NCBI RefSeq assembly: GCF_004346685.1
Contig: NZ_SMCO01000001.1
Coordinates: 62,001 to 126,000, forward strand
DNA length: 64,000 nt
From: Sulfurirhabdus autotrophica
Lineage (GTDB): Bacteria; Pseudomonadota; Gammaproteobacteria; Burkholderiales; SMCO01
Direction of reading: 5' to 3'
The notes beneath the pieces were generated by a model that worked only from the letters and a program-made list of their open reading frames with translations, had not been told where the DNA came from and did no database searches. The stretch's first letter is position 1, and each line of letters starts with the position of its first letter. Below, one piece after another: positions 29,787-38,630 of the stretch. The position numbers and the translations under genes are program-made.

Positions 29787-30953
29787 TTATACAAATTGGC
29801 CGGCAGCATGGCCAGAAGCCCATGCCCATTGAAAGTTAAAACCACCAAGGTGGCCTGTCACATCGACTACTTCGCCAATGAAATAAAGTCCCGGTACATT
29901 TTTTGCTTCCATGGTTTTTGAGGATAGTTCATTGGTATCTACGCCACCTAATGTGACTTCCGCTTTTTTATAACCAACAGTGCCGCTGGGGGTAATTTGC
30001 CAATCATGTAACTGATTGGCAATGAAATGTAATTCTTTTTCACTGTACTGATTCATGGGCTTGATTGGTGTAATGGTTTCACACCATTTCTGAATAAAGC
30101 GTTTGGGTAAATATTGAGCGAGCAAGTTGGTTAAAACGATCAGGCTGTTTTTCTGCTCTTGTAGCCATTGTTGCGCATCCAGGTCAGGTAACAAATTTAT
30201 ATGAAGTATGTCACCGTGTTTCCAATATGAGGATACTTGCAGAATAGCAGGTCCACTTAGACCGCGATGAGTTAGAAGCAAGTTTTCTCTGAATGTCGCA
30301 CCGTTGCAGCTTACGGCTGCATCTATTGTAATACCTGAAAGATCTGCAAAAAGGGTAAGATCTTGCGGGTGAAAAGTCAGCGGAACCAAGGCTGCCCGAA
30401 GGGAGGTGACTTTAATGCCAAATTGTTCGGCAATACGATAGCCAAATGCTGTAGCGCCAATTTGGGGGATGGATAGCCCCCCAGTTGCAACTACCAGTGA
30501 GTCAGCACTGAAGGTTCCCTGGTCAGTATCAACCGTAAAATATTCGTTTTTGTATATTTTTTTAACGTTACATGCCATTCGCCATTCAACGCCAACCGAA
30601 GTGCATTCCTGCCTGAGCATGTCGATAATTTGCTGTGCGCTATCATCGCAAAAGAGCTGCCCGTGGTTACGCTCATGATAGGCAATCCGGTGCTTATCCA
30701 TAAGGCTAATGAAATCCTGTGGGGAAAATCTGGCTAAAGCAGAGCGACAGTAATGTGGGTTTTGTGAAAGATAATTGTCCGGTTTGACCTGACGGTTGGT
30801 AAAGTTGCAACGGCCGCCTCCTGAGATACGAATTTTCTCGGCAAGTTTATTGGCGTGGTCCAACAGCAGAACGCTTCGACCGCGACTGCCTGCTTCAATT
30901 GCACACATCATCCCGGCTGCGCCTGCCCCAATGATGATCACATCTTTTTTCAT
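29787..30953 (-). CDS. FAD-dependent protein of the HI0933/YhiN family
   Basis: A 388-residue flavoprotein with an N-terminal dinucleotide-binding motif (VIIIGAGAAGMMCAIEA, 5-21) and the family marker RISGGGRCNFTN near 42-53. The C-terminal GLYFIGEVVDVTGHLGGFNFQWAWASG closes the FAD site, as in HI0933, BC4706 and YhiN. The reaction is unknown; some relatives act on tRNA or aromatic substrates. Divergent from the MgtC-family gene and convergent with the MFS gene. Confidence 0.88.
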   Translation of the reverse strand: MKKDVIIIGAGAAGMMCAIEAGSRGRSVLLLDHANKLAEKIRISGGGRCNFTNRQVKPDNYLSQNPHYCRSALARFSPQDFISLMDKHRIAYHERNHGQLFCDDSAQQIIDMLRQECTSVGVEWRMACNVKKIYKNEYFTVDTDQGTFSADSLVVATGGLSIPQIGATAFGYRIAEQFGIKVTSLRAALVPLTFHPQDLTLFADLSGITIDAAVSCNGATFRENLLLTHRGLSGPAILQVSSYWKHGDILHINLLPDLDAQQWLQEQKNSLIVLTNLLAQYLPKRFIQKWCETITPIKPMNQYSEKELHFIANQLHDWQITPSGTVGYKKAEVTLGGVDTNELSSKTMEAKNVPGLYFIGEVVDVTGHLGGFNFQWAWASGHAAGQFV

Positions 30954-31064
30954 GAATCGCTTTAATATGGTAAAAGGTAGCTATTGTACACCGGCAACAA
31001 TAAGACGCTTGTGCTAGCATTTTCAGAAATATATTAAGAAACAATCTCACTACGGGTTACACAT

Positions 31065-32327
31065 ATGGATATTTTGCAGTTAAAAGGTAATGGTCTGGAA
31101 TATTTGCCTTCTTTCCTGACGACGCTTGCTATCGGTTTGCTGATAGGGATGGAACGTGAACGTAATCCTACTGCAAGGGCAGGGTTAAGAACGTTTGCGT
31201 TGGTTGCGCTACTAGGTACAACGACAGCAATGTTGTCGGCACAAATGAATTCCCCTTGGTTATTGGCCGTTGGATTTATGGTGGTGGGTATCTTTATCAT
31301 TGTCTCTTATTTTGGTGTATCTTCTCCAGATGGTGACCCGGGAACCACGACAGAAGCTGCATTGTTGATGTGCTTTAGTCTGGGCGCAATGGTGTGGTTT
31401 GGTTTTTCAACCTTGGCGGTCATGTTAAGCATAGCGACAACTGCTTTACTCTATTTCAAGCCTGAATTGCATGGTATAGCTCAACGCCTGGAAAGGCGCG
31501 ATTTACTCTCTATTTTACAATTTTCAATCCTGACCTTTGTTATATTGCCCATTTTACCTAATAAGGGCTTTGGGCCTTATGAAGCATTAAATCCCAATCA
31601 TATCTGGCTAATGGTGGTGTTGATATCGGGAGTGAGCCTTGCGGGTTATGTGGCACTGCGTCTGGTCGGTCAGCGCTATGGTGCGCCCCTTCTGGGCTTG
31701 ATGGGTGGATTGGTTTCCAGCACTGTCACCACGATGATTTATTCACGTCATGGAAAGCGTTATGAATCGATGGGGCAATTGGCAGTTGTGGTTATTTTGC
31801 TCGCGAATCTGGTAGTTCCCGTGCGACTTGCCATTTTAGGAGGGGTAGTAGCGCCGGGTATATTGCCTCGTTTATTACCCGTGCTTGGCATGGGTTTGGT
31901 ACTGGGTATGCTGGTTTCATTTATTACATGGCTGAGATTTCGCAAGACGGGTGATCTACCCATTCCTGAAATACAAAATCCAACTGAAATTAGAGCTGCA
32001 TTGATATTTGGTGTTATTTTTGCATTAGTATTATTCTTGTCTGCCTGGTTATCAGATCGGATTGGCAGCGTGGGATTATATGGGGTTGCAATGGTTTCAG
32101 GTCTGACAGATGTGGATGCGATTACACTTTCCAGTTTGACGCTTTTTTCTTTAGAGAAGCTAAATGCAGATCAGGTAGTAACCGCGATCGTTATTGCGCT
32201 AAATGCCAATCTGCTTTTTAAATTTGGTCTGATACTGTTTGTTGGTGGTACAACTATGGCCAAACGAAGCATATTGGGACTGCTTGCAGTTGGTGTTGGA
32301 TCGAGTGCAGCGCTATATTTGATGTAG
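31065..32327 (+). CDS. MgtC/SapB and DUF4010 membrane protein
   Basis: A 420-residue membrane protein. The N-terminal domain (about 15-140) is MgtC/SapB-like: IGLLIGMERERNPTARAGLRTFALVALLGTTTAML is the family start. The C-terminal part (about 180-410) has the DUF4010 arrangement of helices with GLMGGLVSSTVTTMIYSR and SGLTDVDAITLSSL. MgtC-type proteins relate to Mg2+ and phosphate homeostasis. The larger two-domain form is a separate branch of unknown role. Convergent with smpB, 17 bases between stops. Confidence 0.85.
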   Translation: MDILQLKGNGLEYLPSFLTTLAIGLLIGMERERNPTARAGLRTFALVALLGTTTAMLSAQMNSPWLLAVGFMVVGIFIIVSYFGVSSPDGDPGTTTEAALLMCFSLGAMVWFGFSTLAVMLSIATTALLYFKPELHGIAQRLERRDLLSILQFSILTFVILPILPNKGFGPYEALNPNHIWLMVVLISGVSLAGYVALRLVGQRYGAPLLGLMGGLVSSTVTTMIYSRHGKRYESMGQLAVVVILLANLVVPVRLAILGGVVAPGILPRLLPVLGMGLVLGMLVSFITWLRFRKTGDLPIPEIQNPTEIRAALIFGVIFALVLFLSAWLSDRIGSVGLYGVAMVSGLTDVDAITLSSLTLFSLEKLNADQVVTAIVIALNANLLFKFGLILFVGGTTMAKRSILGLLAVGVGSSAALYLM

Positions 32328-32344
32328 TAAATATTGTGTATAGC

Positions 32345-32788
32345 TTATTTGTTGCGCATCAGGCGCTGTTTTTCCCTTTCCCATTCGCGTTCTTTTTCAG
32401 ATTCTCGTTTGTCGTGCTGTTTTTTACCATGAGCCAAACCAATTTGCAGTTTGATTCTGCCTTTGGAATAGTGCAAATCCAGTGGAACAAGAGTGTAACC
32501 GGCGCGCTCAACTTTAACGACCAGTTTGTTGATTTCTTCGGCATGTAGTAGCAACTTACGCGTGCGCAGAGGCTCAGGAACGATATGAGTAGAGGCAGTA
32601 GGGAGGGCGCTAATGTGACAACCAATTAAATAAAGCTCGTCTTTACGAATGATCACATAGGCTTCTTTGAGCTGCACGCGACCATCCCGTATGGACTTGA
32701 CTTCCCAGCCTTCTAAAACCAGGCCAGCTTCATATTTTTCTTCGATAAAATAATCGTGAAAAGCTTTCTTGTTTTGAACAATGCTCAT
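32345..32788 (-). CDS. smpB: SsrA-binding protein SmpB
   Basis: tmRNA partner in trans-translation, 147 residues. [20 protein letters not shown] begins the OB-fold core, [19 protein letters not shown] follows, and the basic C-terminal tail ([20 protein letters not shown]) is the part that enters the decoding centre. Divergent from ratA, as in many proteobacteria. The tmRNA gene (ssrA) is not in the window. Confidence 0.97.
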   Translation of the reverse strand: MSIVQNKKAFHDYFIEEKYEAGLVLEGWEVKSIRDGRVQLKEAYVIIRKDELYLIGCHISALPTASTHIVPEPLRTRKLLLHAEEINKLVVKVERAGYTLVPLDLHYSKGRIKLQIGLAHGKKQHDKRESEKEREWEREKQRLMRNK

Positions 32789-33157
32789 TAGCGGGTAATT
32801 TTATTGGTAAATCAAATAACAGAAATTAATTGCATAAATTGAGTCGTAAACTGGTTTACTCACAGCCCACTTTATTAATGTTGCATTTTACCTGTTTTAA
32901 CAGTGTTACGCGTCTGAATTTTCCGTGCACTATTTCAAGGGTGGTTATAGTTAAAGCGGTTTTTTTGTTTGATATGATGGGCAAGTCGCCAATGTAAATT
33001 ACGATAGTGTAAACTGGCATTCTTGAAAAATAAGTTTTGTGATCGCTTTGGTTAGATACGATCTGAATTCTATGTTATTGTTTTAATGATATATAGTGTG
33101 TTTTATTGTTTATTCTGAAGTTGCTTTGAGAGAAGTTGGCTTCTTATCGGGTTTAAG
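32789..33157. other. Divergent smpB/ratA intergenic region
   Basis: 369 AT-rich bases with the 5' ends of both smpB and ratA. I see no gene, strong hairpin or convincing -35/-10 pair; promoters for both directions should lie here. Confidence 0.4.
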
Positions 33158-33595
33158 ATGGCGCAGGTAAAAAAATCGGTTTTAGTCGGACATTCTGCAT
33201 CTAGAATGTTCATGCTTGTTGATCAGGTAGAACAATATCCTGAATTTTTGCCCTGGTGTGGTGGTACAGAAGTTAAATGGCGTGATGAACTTACGACGTT
33301 AGCAACGATAAAAATTGATTATCTTGGTGTTAAACAGTCATTTACGACTAATAATACTAAGGATATGCCGCATTTGATTAACTTGAAGTTACAGGATGGT
33401 CCTTTCAGTCATTTGGAAGGAAGCTGGCGCTTTGTTGAATTAAATGGTGAAGCTTGCAAGGTGGAATTTGAGTTGCATTATGAGTTTTCCAATAAAATTC
33501 TTGAAAAACTGGTTGGCCCAGTGTTTTCGCATATTGCTAACAGTTTTGTAGAAGCGTTTGTTCAACGTGCAGATAAGGTTTACGGTTCCCTATGA
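33158..33595 (+). CDS. ratA: RatA/Coq10-like START-domain protein
   Basis: A 145-residue protein of the RatA/PasT/Coq10 START group: KKSVLVGHSASRMFMLVDQVEQYPEFLPWC with the family YPEFLPWC box, then a beta-helix-grip pattern. RatA was described in E. coli as binding 50S ribosomal subunits, and PasT can complement coq10, so a ubiquinone-related role is an alternative. Its stop overlaps the rnfH start by four bases (ATGA). The ratA-rnfH pair is often annotated as a toxin-antitoxin module, but it is a core gene pair here. Confidence 0.9.
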   Translation: MAQVKKSVLVGHSASRMFMLVDQVEQYPEFLPWCGGTEVKWRDELTTLATIKIDYLGVKQSFTTNNTKDMPHLINLKLQDGPFSHLEGSWRFVELNGEACKVEFELHYEFSNKILEKLVGPVFSHIANSFVEAFVQRADKVYGSL

Positions 33596-33918
33596 ATAAT
33601 GATATTCAGGTTGAAGTGGCATACGGTATAAGAGATAAACAAATTATTTTACCCGTGCGGGTTCCTGCAGGTAGTACTGTTGCTCAAGCAATTGAATTGT
33701 CAGCTATTCAATCTCAATTTCCTGAAATAGATTTGGGAAAGAATAAGGTAGGCATTTTTGGGAAGCTGGTAAAACTGGAAAATGAACTGCGGGAAAAGGA
33801 TCGGGTTGAAATTTATCGTCCGTTAATTGCAGACCCCAAAGAAGTAAGGCGTAAACGTGCAGAAGAGGGGAAAGTAATGAAAAAAGGCGGTGGGGATATA
33901 GAGCCCACCGCCGATTAA
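33592..33918 (+). CDS. rnfH: RnfH family ubiquitin-fold protein (PasI-like)
   Basis: A 108-residue protein with a beta-grasp, ubiquitin-like fold: IQVEVAYGIRDKQIILPVRVP, VAQAIELS, VGIFGKLVKLENELREKDRVEIYRPL. The final YRPL-x-DPKExRRKRAE is the family tail. The gene overlaps ratA. RnfH is named for proximity to rnf genes in other species; there are none here. A GC-rich hairpin covers its 3' end. Confidence 0.88.
   Translation: MNNDIQVEVAYGIRDKQIILPVRVPAGSTVAQAIELSAIQSQFPEIDLGKNKVGIFGKLVKLENELREKDRVEIYRPLIADPKEVRRKRAEEGKVMKKGGGDIEPTAD
33886..33912 (+). terminator. GC-rich hairpin at the end of rnfH
   Basis: GGCGGTGGG (33886-33894) pairs with CCCACCGCC (33904-33912), inside the last codons of rnfH. 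It is followed by ATTAAATT rather than a T-tract; a terminator or mRNA-stabilising hairpin. Confidence 0.45.
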
Positions 33919-33944
33919 ATTAGGGCATGGTGTGAATGTAAAAT

Positions 33945-34406
33945 TTATTTACACCAGTCTTCGACTGCTTTTTTAGCGTTTTCAAGGCTTTTTTGTCGTG
34001 CAGCATCATCTAGATAAACGCGCTCGCCTTTATCATCAAACTTTACTACCCGGCCACCTTCCTGCAGGCTGCGGACATTGCCACGGGCATTGTTACAATT
34101 TTCCTGCTTCTGTTTGGATTCTATAGCTGCCTGATCCTGTTTTTTCTGAGCCTCAGCAGCCTCGACACGGCGTTTACGGAAATCAACTTCCTTGTCGTTC
34201 ATTGTCTTTGCTGGCGATGCTTTGGTATCAGCGGCGGATGAAGCACTAGGAGCGGGTGTGTCTATATTCAGTTTTTGGGTTTTATTGCTTGGGGGTGGTT
34301 GGTCACCATAGTGAACCTCACCTTTAGAGTCTACCCACTTATATACGCCACCATAAGCAGATCCGACCATTAGCGAGAGCAACAGCGGTAGCAGTAATTT
34401 TTTCAT
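33945..34406 (-). CDS. DUF4124 exported protein
   Basis: A 153-residue protein with a signal peptide (MKKLLLPLLLSLMVGSAYG) and the DUF4124 motif VYKWVDSKGEVHYGDQPP just behind it. A charged, glutamine- and alanine-rich helical part follows, with one cysteine pair (ENCNN ... DWCK). Family members are exported proteins of unknown role, common in beta- and gammaproteobacteria. The gene follows the lipoprotein gene on the same strand with a hairpin between them. Confidence 0.82.
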   Translation of the reverse strand: MKKLLLPLLLSLMVGSAYGGVYKWVDSKGEVHYGDQPPPSNKTQKLNIDTPAPSASSAADTKASPAKTMNDKEVDFRKRRVEAAEAQKKQDQAAIESKQKQENCNNARGNVRSLQEGGRVVKFDDKGERVYLDDAARQKSLENAKKAVEDWCK

Positions 34407-34431
34407 GATCGATTGATGCGTTATGTAGTTA

Positions 34432-34460
34432 ATCGGGAACCCTGTTAAAAGATTCCCGAT
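34432..34460 (-). terminator. Candidate terminator of the lipoprotein gene
   Basis: ATCGGGAA (34432-34439) pairs with TTCCCGAT (34453-34460) around a 13-base loop, just after the lipoprotein stop on the minus strand. No T-tract follows, so the strength is uncertain. Confidence 0.45.
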
Positions 34461-34470
34461 ATCTGTTGAG

Positions 34471-34800
34471 TTACTTGGTTACAGGGTATTGAAGTTGTGC
34501 AATACCGAGTTTAGATTGTTCACTAGCTGTCTTTGAATTTTTGATTACAGCTTCGCTATCACCCTTTTCGGCTGCCTTTTTGGCATCTTTCAATGCGGCG
34601 TCAGCTGTAAGCCAAAGTGCTTTTTGTGCTTGTGCTGATTTAACATCTGCTTCAGCTTGTGAGAGAGTCTTGCTTGCTTCCGGGCTGATTGAAGGTTTAG
34701 CCGCCTGAGTCGGTGCTTCACTCTTTACCGCTGCTCCCCCTTGGCATCCTGCCAAGCTTACAATTCCAGCAGCTGCAAGTGCGATTAAGATTTTATGCAT
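34471..34800 (-). CDS. Small lipoprotein, SoxK/DUF4398-like helical hairpin
   Basis: A 109-residue protein with a lipoprotein signal: ILIALAAAGIVSLAGC, cysteine at residue 19, so outer- or inner-membrane anchored. The mature part is alanine- and lysine-rich and helical. LWLTADAALKDAKKAAEKGD followed by SEAVIKNSKTASEQSKLGIAQLQ resembles the SoxXA-binding protein (SoxK/SAXB) and DUF4398 helix pair. There are no sox genes in the window, so a general structural lipoprotein is equally likely. A TATACCTTCTCC-type ribosome-binding site (GGAGAAGG) precedes the ATG. Confidence 0.7.
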   Translation of the reverse strand: MHKILIALAAAGIVSLAGCQGGAAVKSEAPTQAAKPSISPEASKTLSQAEADVKSAQAQKALWLTADAALKDAKKAAEKGDSEAVIKNSKTASEQSKLGIAQLQYPVTK

Positions 34801-35137
34801 TATACCTTCTCCTTTAGTTATATATTTCTATTCAATCCTGAATTATCTTAACCTGTAAATGGTTAATTTGTTATCCAAGTAAGTTAAATTTAACGATTTA
34901 ACTTTAATTCGTCAATCAATGATGCTTTGAAATGGCTATTAATTATTTGTTCGCCAGTGACAGAATTCATAGTTTAACGCAATTCTGGCAACGTGTATAA
35001 GTTGAATTTACTGATCTATAAATTCTATTCTATTGGTTTTAAATATCGCGGTTATTACATTTAAACTCCTTAATACTGTGGTGAGGCAGGCCGTATTTTG
35101 CTATGATTTGCTACTATGCCTTTGATTAATCCACTAC
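34801..35137. other. Divergent intergenic region
   Basis: 337 bases between the lipoprotein gene and the PHP-domain gene. AT-rich; I see no open frame or hairpin worth naming. Promoters of both neighbours should be here. Confidence 0.4.
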
Positions 35138-35989
35138 ATGCTCAATATTGATTTGCATTGCCATTCCAAAGTGTCCGACGGCACGCTTTCCCCAACAGAT
35201 CTGGTTAAGCGCGCTGCAGCGCATGGTGTGAATATTCTGGCACTTACGGACCATGATGATACTGGTGGACTTGAGGAAGCGCGAAAAGCTGCTCAGGCTG
35301 AGGGAATCACCTTAATTAATGGCGTTGAAATTTCTGTTACCTGGAACAAGCATACTATCCACATTGTTGGCTTGAATGTTGACCCTGATCACCCTGTTAT
35401 CCAAGAAGGACTGGCTTCGATTCGTGTTGGCCGTACAGAACGGGCTAGGCGCATAGCAGATGCACTGGAAGCAAGGGGAATACCTGATAGCCTCGAAGGG
35501 GCTTATGCTTTTGCAGATAATAAACGTATTATAGGTCGCGCGCATTTTGCCCGTTTTCTGGTTGAAAAGGGCTATGTTAAAAACGTAAAAACTGTTTTCA
35601 AGAAATATTTAGTCAAAGGCAAACCTGGGTATGTTTCTCATCAGTGGACCTCTTTGGAAAACGCTGTTTCCTGGATCAATGCTAGCGGTGGCATGGCTGT
35701 TATGGCACATCCTGGTCGATACCATGTCGGAGAAGCGGTAATGCAGACATTATTGGCAGATTTTAAGGATGTTGGCGGCGCTGGTATTGAAGTGGTAACT
35801 GGTAGCCACACTCCAGATCAGTATCCTCGTTTCGCCAGTTATGCGGAACATTACGGTTTTTTGGCTTCAAGAGGGTCAGATTTTCATGGACCTGAAGAAA
35901 GTTATATTGAGCTGGGCCGTTTGCCTGAGCTTCCATCTAACTGTACACCAGTCTGGCACGACTGGCCGGAGGCACAGGCGAATTTATAA
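35138..35989 (+). CDS. rnm: PHP-domain phosphoesterase (Rnm/YciV-like, 3',5'-nucleoside bisphosphatase)
   Basis: A 283-residue PHP-family metalloenzyme. Ligand motifs are DLHCHSKVSDG (5-15), LTDHDDTGG (near 36-44), a Glu in GVEIS, HPGRYH near 193-198 and GSDFHGP near 250. The E. coli homologue (RNase AM, formerly TrpH) trims the 5' end of rRNAs and hydrolyses 3',5'-nucleotides. The yciO-like gene follows on the same strand, and then an M50 protease, trpS and scpAB, a conserved order in betaproteobacteria. Confidence 0.9.
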   Translation: MLNIDLHCHSKVSDGTLSPTDLVKRAAAHGVNILALTDHDDTGGLEEARKAAQAEGITLINGVEISVTWNKHTIHIVGLNVDPDHPVIQEGLASIRVGRTERARRIADALEARGIPDSLEGAYAFADNKRIIGRAHFARFLVEKGYVKNVKTVFKKYLVKGKPGYVSHQWTSLENAVSWINASGGMAVMAHPGRYHVGEAVMQTLLADFKDVGGAGIEVVTGSHTPDQYPRFASYAEHYGFLASRGSDFHGPEESYIELGRLPELPSNCTPVWHDWPEAQANL

Positions 35990-36075
35990 TGCTAAGTAAT
36001 GAATGTGAAATTTTCTTTGTAGTATAGTGCGCTACAATCGCTTCCCCATTCAAAACATAAAATTGCCTTGGAATT

Positions 36076-36705
36076 ATGTCCCAATTTTTTACAATCCATA
36101 CAGAAAATCCACAAATACGGTTAATCCGGCAAGTGGTATCGGTCATAAATGCAGGTGGCGTAATTGTGTATCCCACGGACTCATGCTATGCCTTGGGATG
36201 CCAGATCGGAAATAAAGATGCTATGCAACGCATACGGGCGATCCGCGAAGTGGATGACCGCCACCATTTCACGCTTGTTTGCCGGGATTTGGCGGAGATT
36301 TCGCGTTATGCCAAAGTGGATAATACTCAATACAGATTATTGAAAGCCAATACCCCAGGTAGCTATACATTCATATTGCAGGCAACAAAAGAAGTACCAA
36401 AACGATTGCAGCATCCAAAGCGCAATACGATCGGGTTGCGCGTGCCAGATCATTCTGTTGTACAGGCATTACTAACGGAATTGGATGAACCCTTGTTAAG
36501 TTCGACACTGATGTTGCCTGGCGATGAGTTTCCTCATACCGATCCTGAAGAAATTCGAGATCGAATCGGTAATCGCGTTGATATGATACTGGATGCCGGG
36601 TCGTGTGGTATTGATATGACTACAGTAATAGACTTGACTGATGAAGTGCCTGCTCTGATCAGAGCAGGTAAAGGCCCGATTGAACCCTTTGGATTAAGTG
36701 ATTAA
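36076..36705 (+). CDS. yciO: YciO/TsaC-family protein
   Basis: A 209-residue member of the Sua5/YciO/YrdC fold. GGVIVYPTDSCYALGCQI (27-44) is the nucleotide/bicarbonate pocket, PGSYTFILQAT and IGLRVPDH complete it. The paralogue TsaC (threonylcarbamoyl-AMP synthase) is usually about 185 residues; this length and the HFTLVCRDL segment fit YciO, whose role in tRNA t6A formation is not settled. Its stop overlaps the M50 gene start by one base (TAATG). Confidence 0.88.
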   Translation: MSQFFTIHTENPQIRLIRQVVSVINAGGVIVYPTDSCYALGCQIGNKDAMQRIRAIREVDDRHHFTLVCRDLAEISRYAKVDNTQYRLLKANTPGSYTFILQATKEVPKRLQHPKRNTIGLRVPDHSVVQALLTELDEPLLSSTLMLPGDEFPHTDPEEIRDRIGNRVDMILDAGSCGIDMTTVIDLTDEVPALIRAGKGPIEPFGLSD

Positions 36706-37358
36706 TGGATTTAAATATCGTACAAAAAATCACGGTGTACGCACTTCCTGTGATTTTTGCAATTACATTGCATGAAGCCGCCCATGGTTACGCGGCTAAA
36801 CATTTCGGTGATACCACGGCGTTCATGATGGGGCGCATCAGTATCAATCCGCTGCGCCATATTGACCCGATAGGTACAATTTTAGTGCCACTCCTATCGC
36901 TCATGTTGGGTGGAATATTGTTTGGCTGGGCAAAACCGGTTCCAGTTAACTTCAGCCAACTGCGAAATCCGAAAAAGGACATGTTCTGGGTTGCTGCCGC
37001 CGGCCCATTGGCGAATCTGGCAATGGCCATTTTCTGGGCATTCATGATCAAAATTGCAACCTTGATGCCCGGTAGTAGCTTTGCCTTACCGCTGGCGCTA
37101 ATGGGGCAGGCGGGGGTTTTGATAAATGCGGTTTTAATGATTTTAAATCTGTTGCCATTGCCGCCCCTGGATGGTGGTCGGATTGCTGTCAGTCTATTAC
37201 CGCAACATCTTGCGTACCGATATGCCATGGTTGAGCCTTATGGCATGTTTATTTTGGTTGGGCTATTGTTTACAGGAATTTTAGGTTCTATTTTGTGGCC
37301 GTTTGTTACTTTATTTATTAAAGTGCTTTCGGCGTTTTTTGGTATTTCTTTGGGATAA
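36705..37358 (+). CDS. Site-2 protease-type membrane peptidase (M50)
   Basis: A 217-residue membrane metalloprotease fold. HEAAH at 23-27 is the zinc-binding HExxH in the first helix, and NLLPLPPLDGGR near 146-157 supplies the third ligand (Asp of the NPDG-type motif). The short form lacks a PDZ domain, like many bacterial site-2 homologues. Substrate unknown. It is followed by trpS after seven bases. Confidence 0.87.
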   Translation: MDLNIVQKITVYALPVIFAITLHEAAHGYAAKHFGDTTAFMMGRISINPLRHIDPIGTILVPLLSLMLGGILFGWAKPVPVNFSQLRNPKKDMFWVAAAGPLANLAMAIFWAFMIKIATLMPGSSFALPLALMGQAGVLINAVLMILNLLPLPPLDGGRIAVSLLPQHLAYRYAMVEPYGMFILVGLLFTGILGSILWPFVTLFIKVLSAFFGISLG

Positions 37359-37365
37359 CAATAAC

Positions 37366-38568
37366 ATGTATGCTGATCGGATTTTATCCGGAATGCGCCC
37401 GACTGGGAGTCTGCACCTTGGTCATTATCACGGCGTTTTAAAAAACTGGATTAAATTGCAGCACGAATATGAGTGCCTGTTTTTTGTGGCTGATTGGCAT
37501 GCGCTGACCACCCACTATGATTCACCTCAGATCATCGAAGCCAGTGTGTGGGATATGGTGATTGACTGGCTGGCTGCTGGGGTTGATCCTGCCCATGCAA
37601 CACTATTTATTCAATCGAAAGTACCAGAACATGCGGAATTGCATTTGTTGCTTTCCATGATCACCCCACTTGGATGGCTGGAAAGGGTACCAACGTATAA
37701 AGATCAGCAGGAAAAACTGACTGAAAAAGATTTGAGTACCTATGGCTTTTTGGGTTATCCCCTATTGCAAAGCGCTGATATCCTGATTTATCGTGCCAAC
37801 CGCGTACCCGTGGGTGAAGACCAAGTACCCCATATTGAGTTTACTCGTGAAATGGCGCGTCGTTTTAACCATCTTTATGGACGCGAACTGGGTTTTGAAG
37901 AAAAAGCTGAGGCGGCAGTAAAAAAGCTGGGTAGTAAAAAAGGGCGTTTGTATGAAGAACTACGCACCCGCTATCAGGAACAGGGCGATGATGAAGCGTT
38001 AGAGTCAGCTCATGCTTTACTCAATGAATTACAGAATTTGACTATCGTGGATAGAGAACGTTTGTTCGGTTATCTGGAAGGGGGCGGAAAAATGATTCTG
38101 GTAGAACCTCAGTCTATGTTAACACCCGCGTCCAGGATGCCCGGTCTTGATGGGCAAAAGATGTCAAAATCGTATAACAATATCATTGGTCTTCGGGAAG
38201 ATCCTGAAACTGTCATGAAAAAAATTCGTACTATGCCGACTGACCCGGCACGAGTACGCCGGACAGACCCAGGGGATCCAGGTAAATGCCCGGTATGGCA
38301 GTTACACAACGTGTATTCCAATGATGCTACTCGTGAATGGGTTCAGAAGGGTTGTAAAAGCGCAGGTATTGGCTGTCTTGAATGTAAACAGCCGATAGTT
38401 GATGCCGTTCTGGAGGAGCAAAAGCCGATGCAAGAGCGGGCGCAGGTTTATCTGGATGACCCGACTCTGGTGCGAAATATTATTGCTGATGGTTGTGAAA
38501 AGGCGCGTAAGCTCGCCAGTGAAACGATGCGAGATGTTCGCGAAGCCATGGGACTCAGTTATTTGTAA
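37366..38568 (+). CDS. trpS: Tryptophanyl-tRNA synthetase with a probable [4Fe-4S] motif
   Basis: Class I synthetase for tRNA-Trp, 400 residues from ATG 37366; a longer frame exists from 37303 but overlaps the M50 gene. The HIGH-like site is SGMRPTGSLHLGHYHG (8-23), and GQKMSKSYNN is the second signature. The insertion near residues 308-340 carries C308-x21-C330-x6-C337-x2-C340. This is close to the iron-sulfur binding motif described for Thermotoga maritima TrpRS (a C-x22-C-x6-C-x2-C pattern). TrpRS of this longer type is found in several betaproteobacteria. Confidence 0.95.
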   Translation: MYADRILSGMRPTGSLHLGHYHGVLKNWIKLQHEYECLFFVADWHALTTHYDSPQIIEASVWDMVIDWLAAGVDPAHATLFIQSKVPEHAELHLLLSMITPLGWLERVPTYKDQQEKLTEKDLSTYGFLGYPLLQSADILIYRANRVPVGEDQVPHIEFTREMARRFNHLYGRELGFEEKAEAAVKKLGSKKGRLYEELRTRYQEQGDDEALESAHALLNELQNLTIVDRERLFGYLEGGGKMILVEPQSMLTPASRMPGLDGQKMSKSYNNIIGLREDPETVMKKIRTMPTDPARVRRTDPGDPGKCPVWQLHNVYSNDATREWVQKGCKSAGIGCLECKQPIVDAVLEEQKPMQERAQVYLDDPTLVRNIIADGCEKARKLASETMRDVREAMGLSYL

Positions 38569-38630
38569 GCTATTTGACTAGCTATGGTGAGCAGGCGTTT
38601 AATGTTTAAAATGTGTGATAGATAACGCTG

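Noticed and set aside
33158-33918. RatA-RnfH as a classical toxin-antitoxin module
   Set aside because: The pair is a conserved core operon beside smpB; RatA resembles Coq10-type proteins, so mobile toxin-antitoxin interpretation is not supported.
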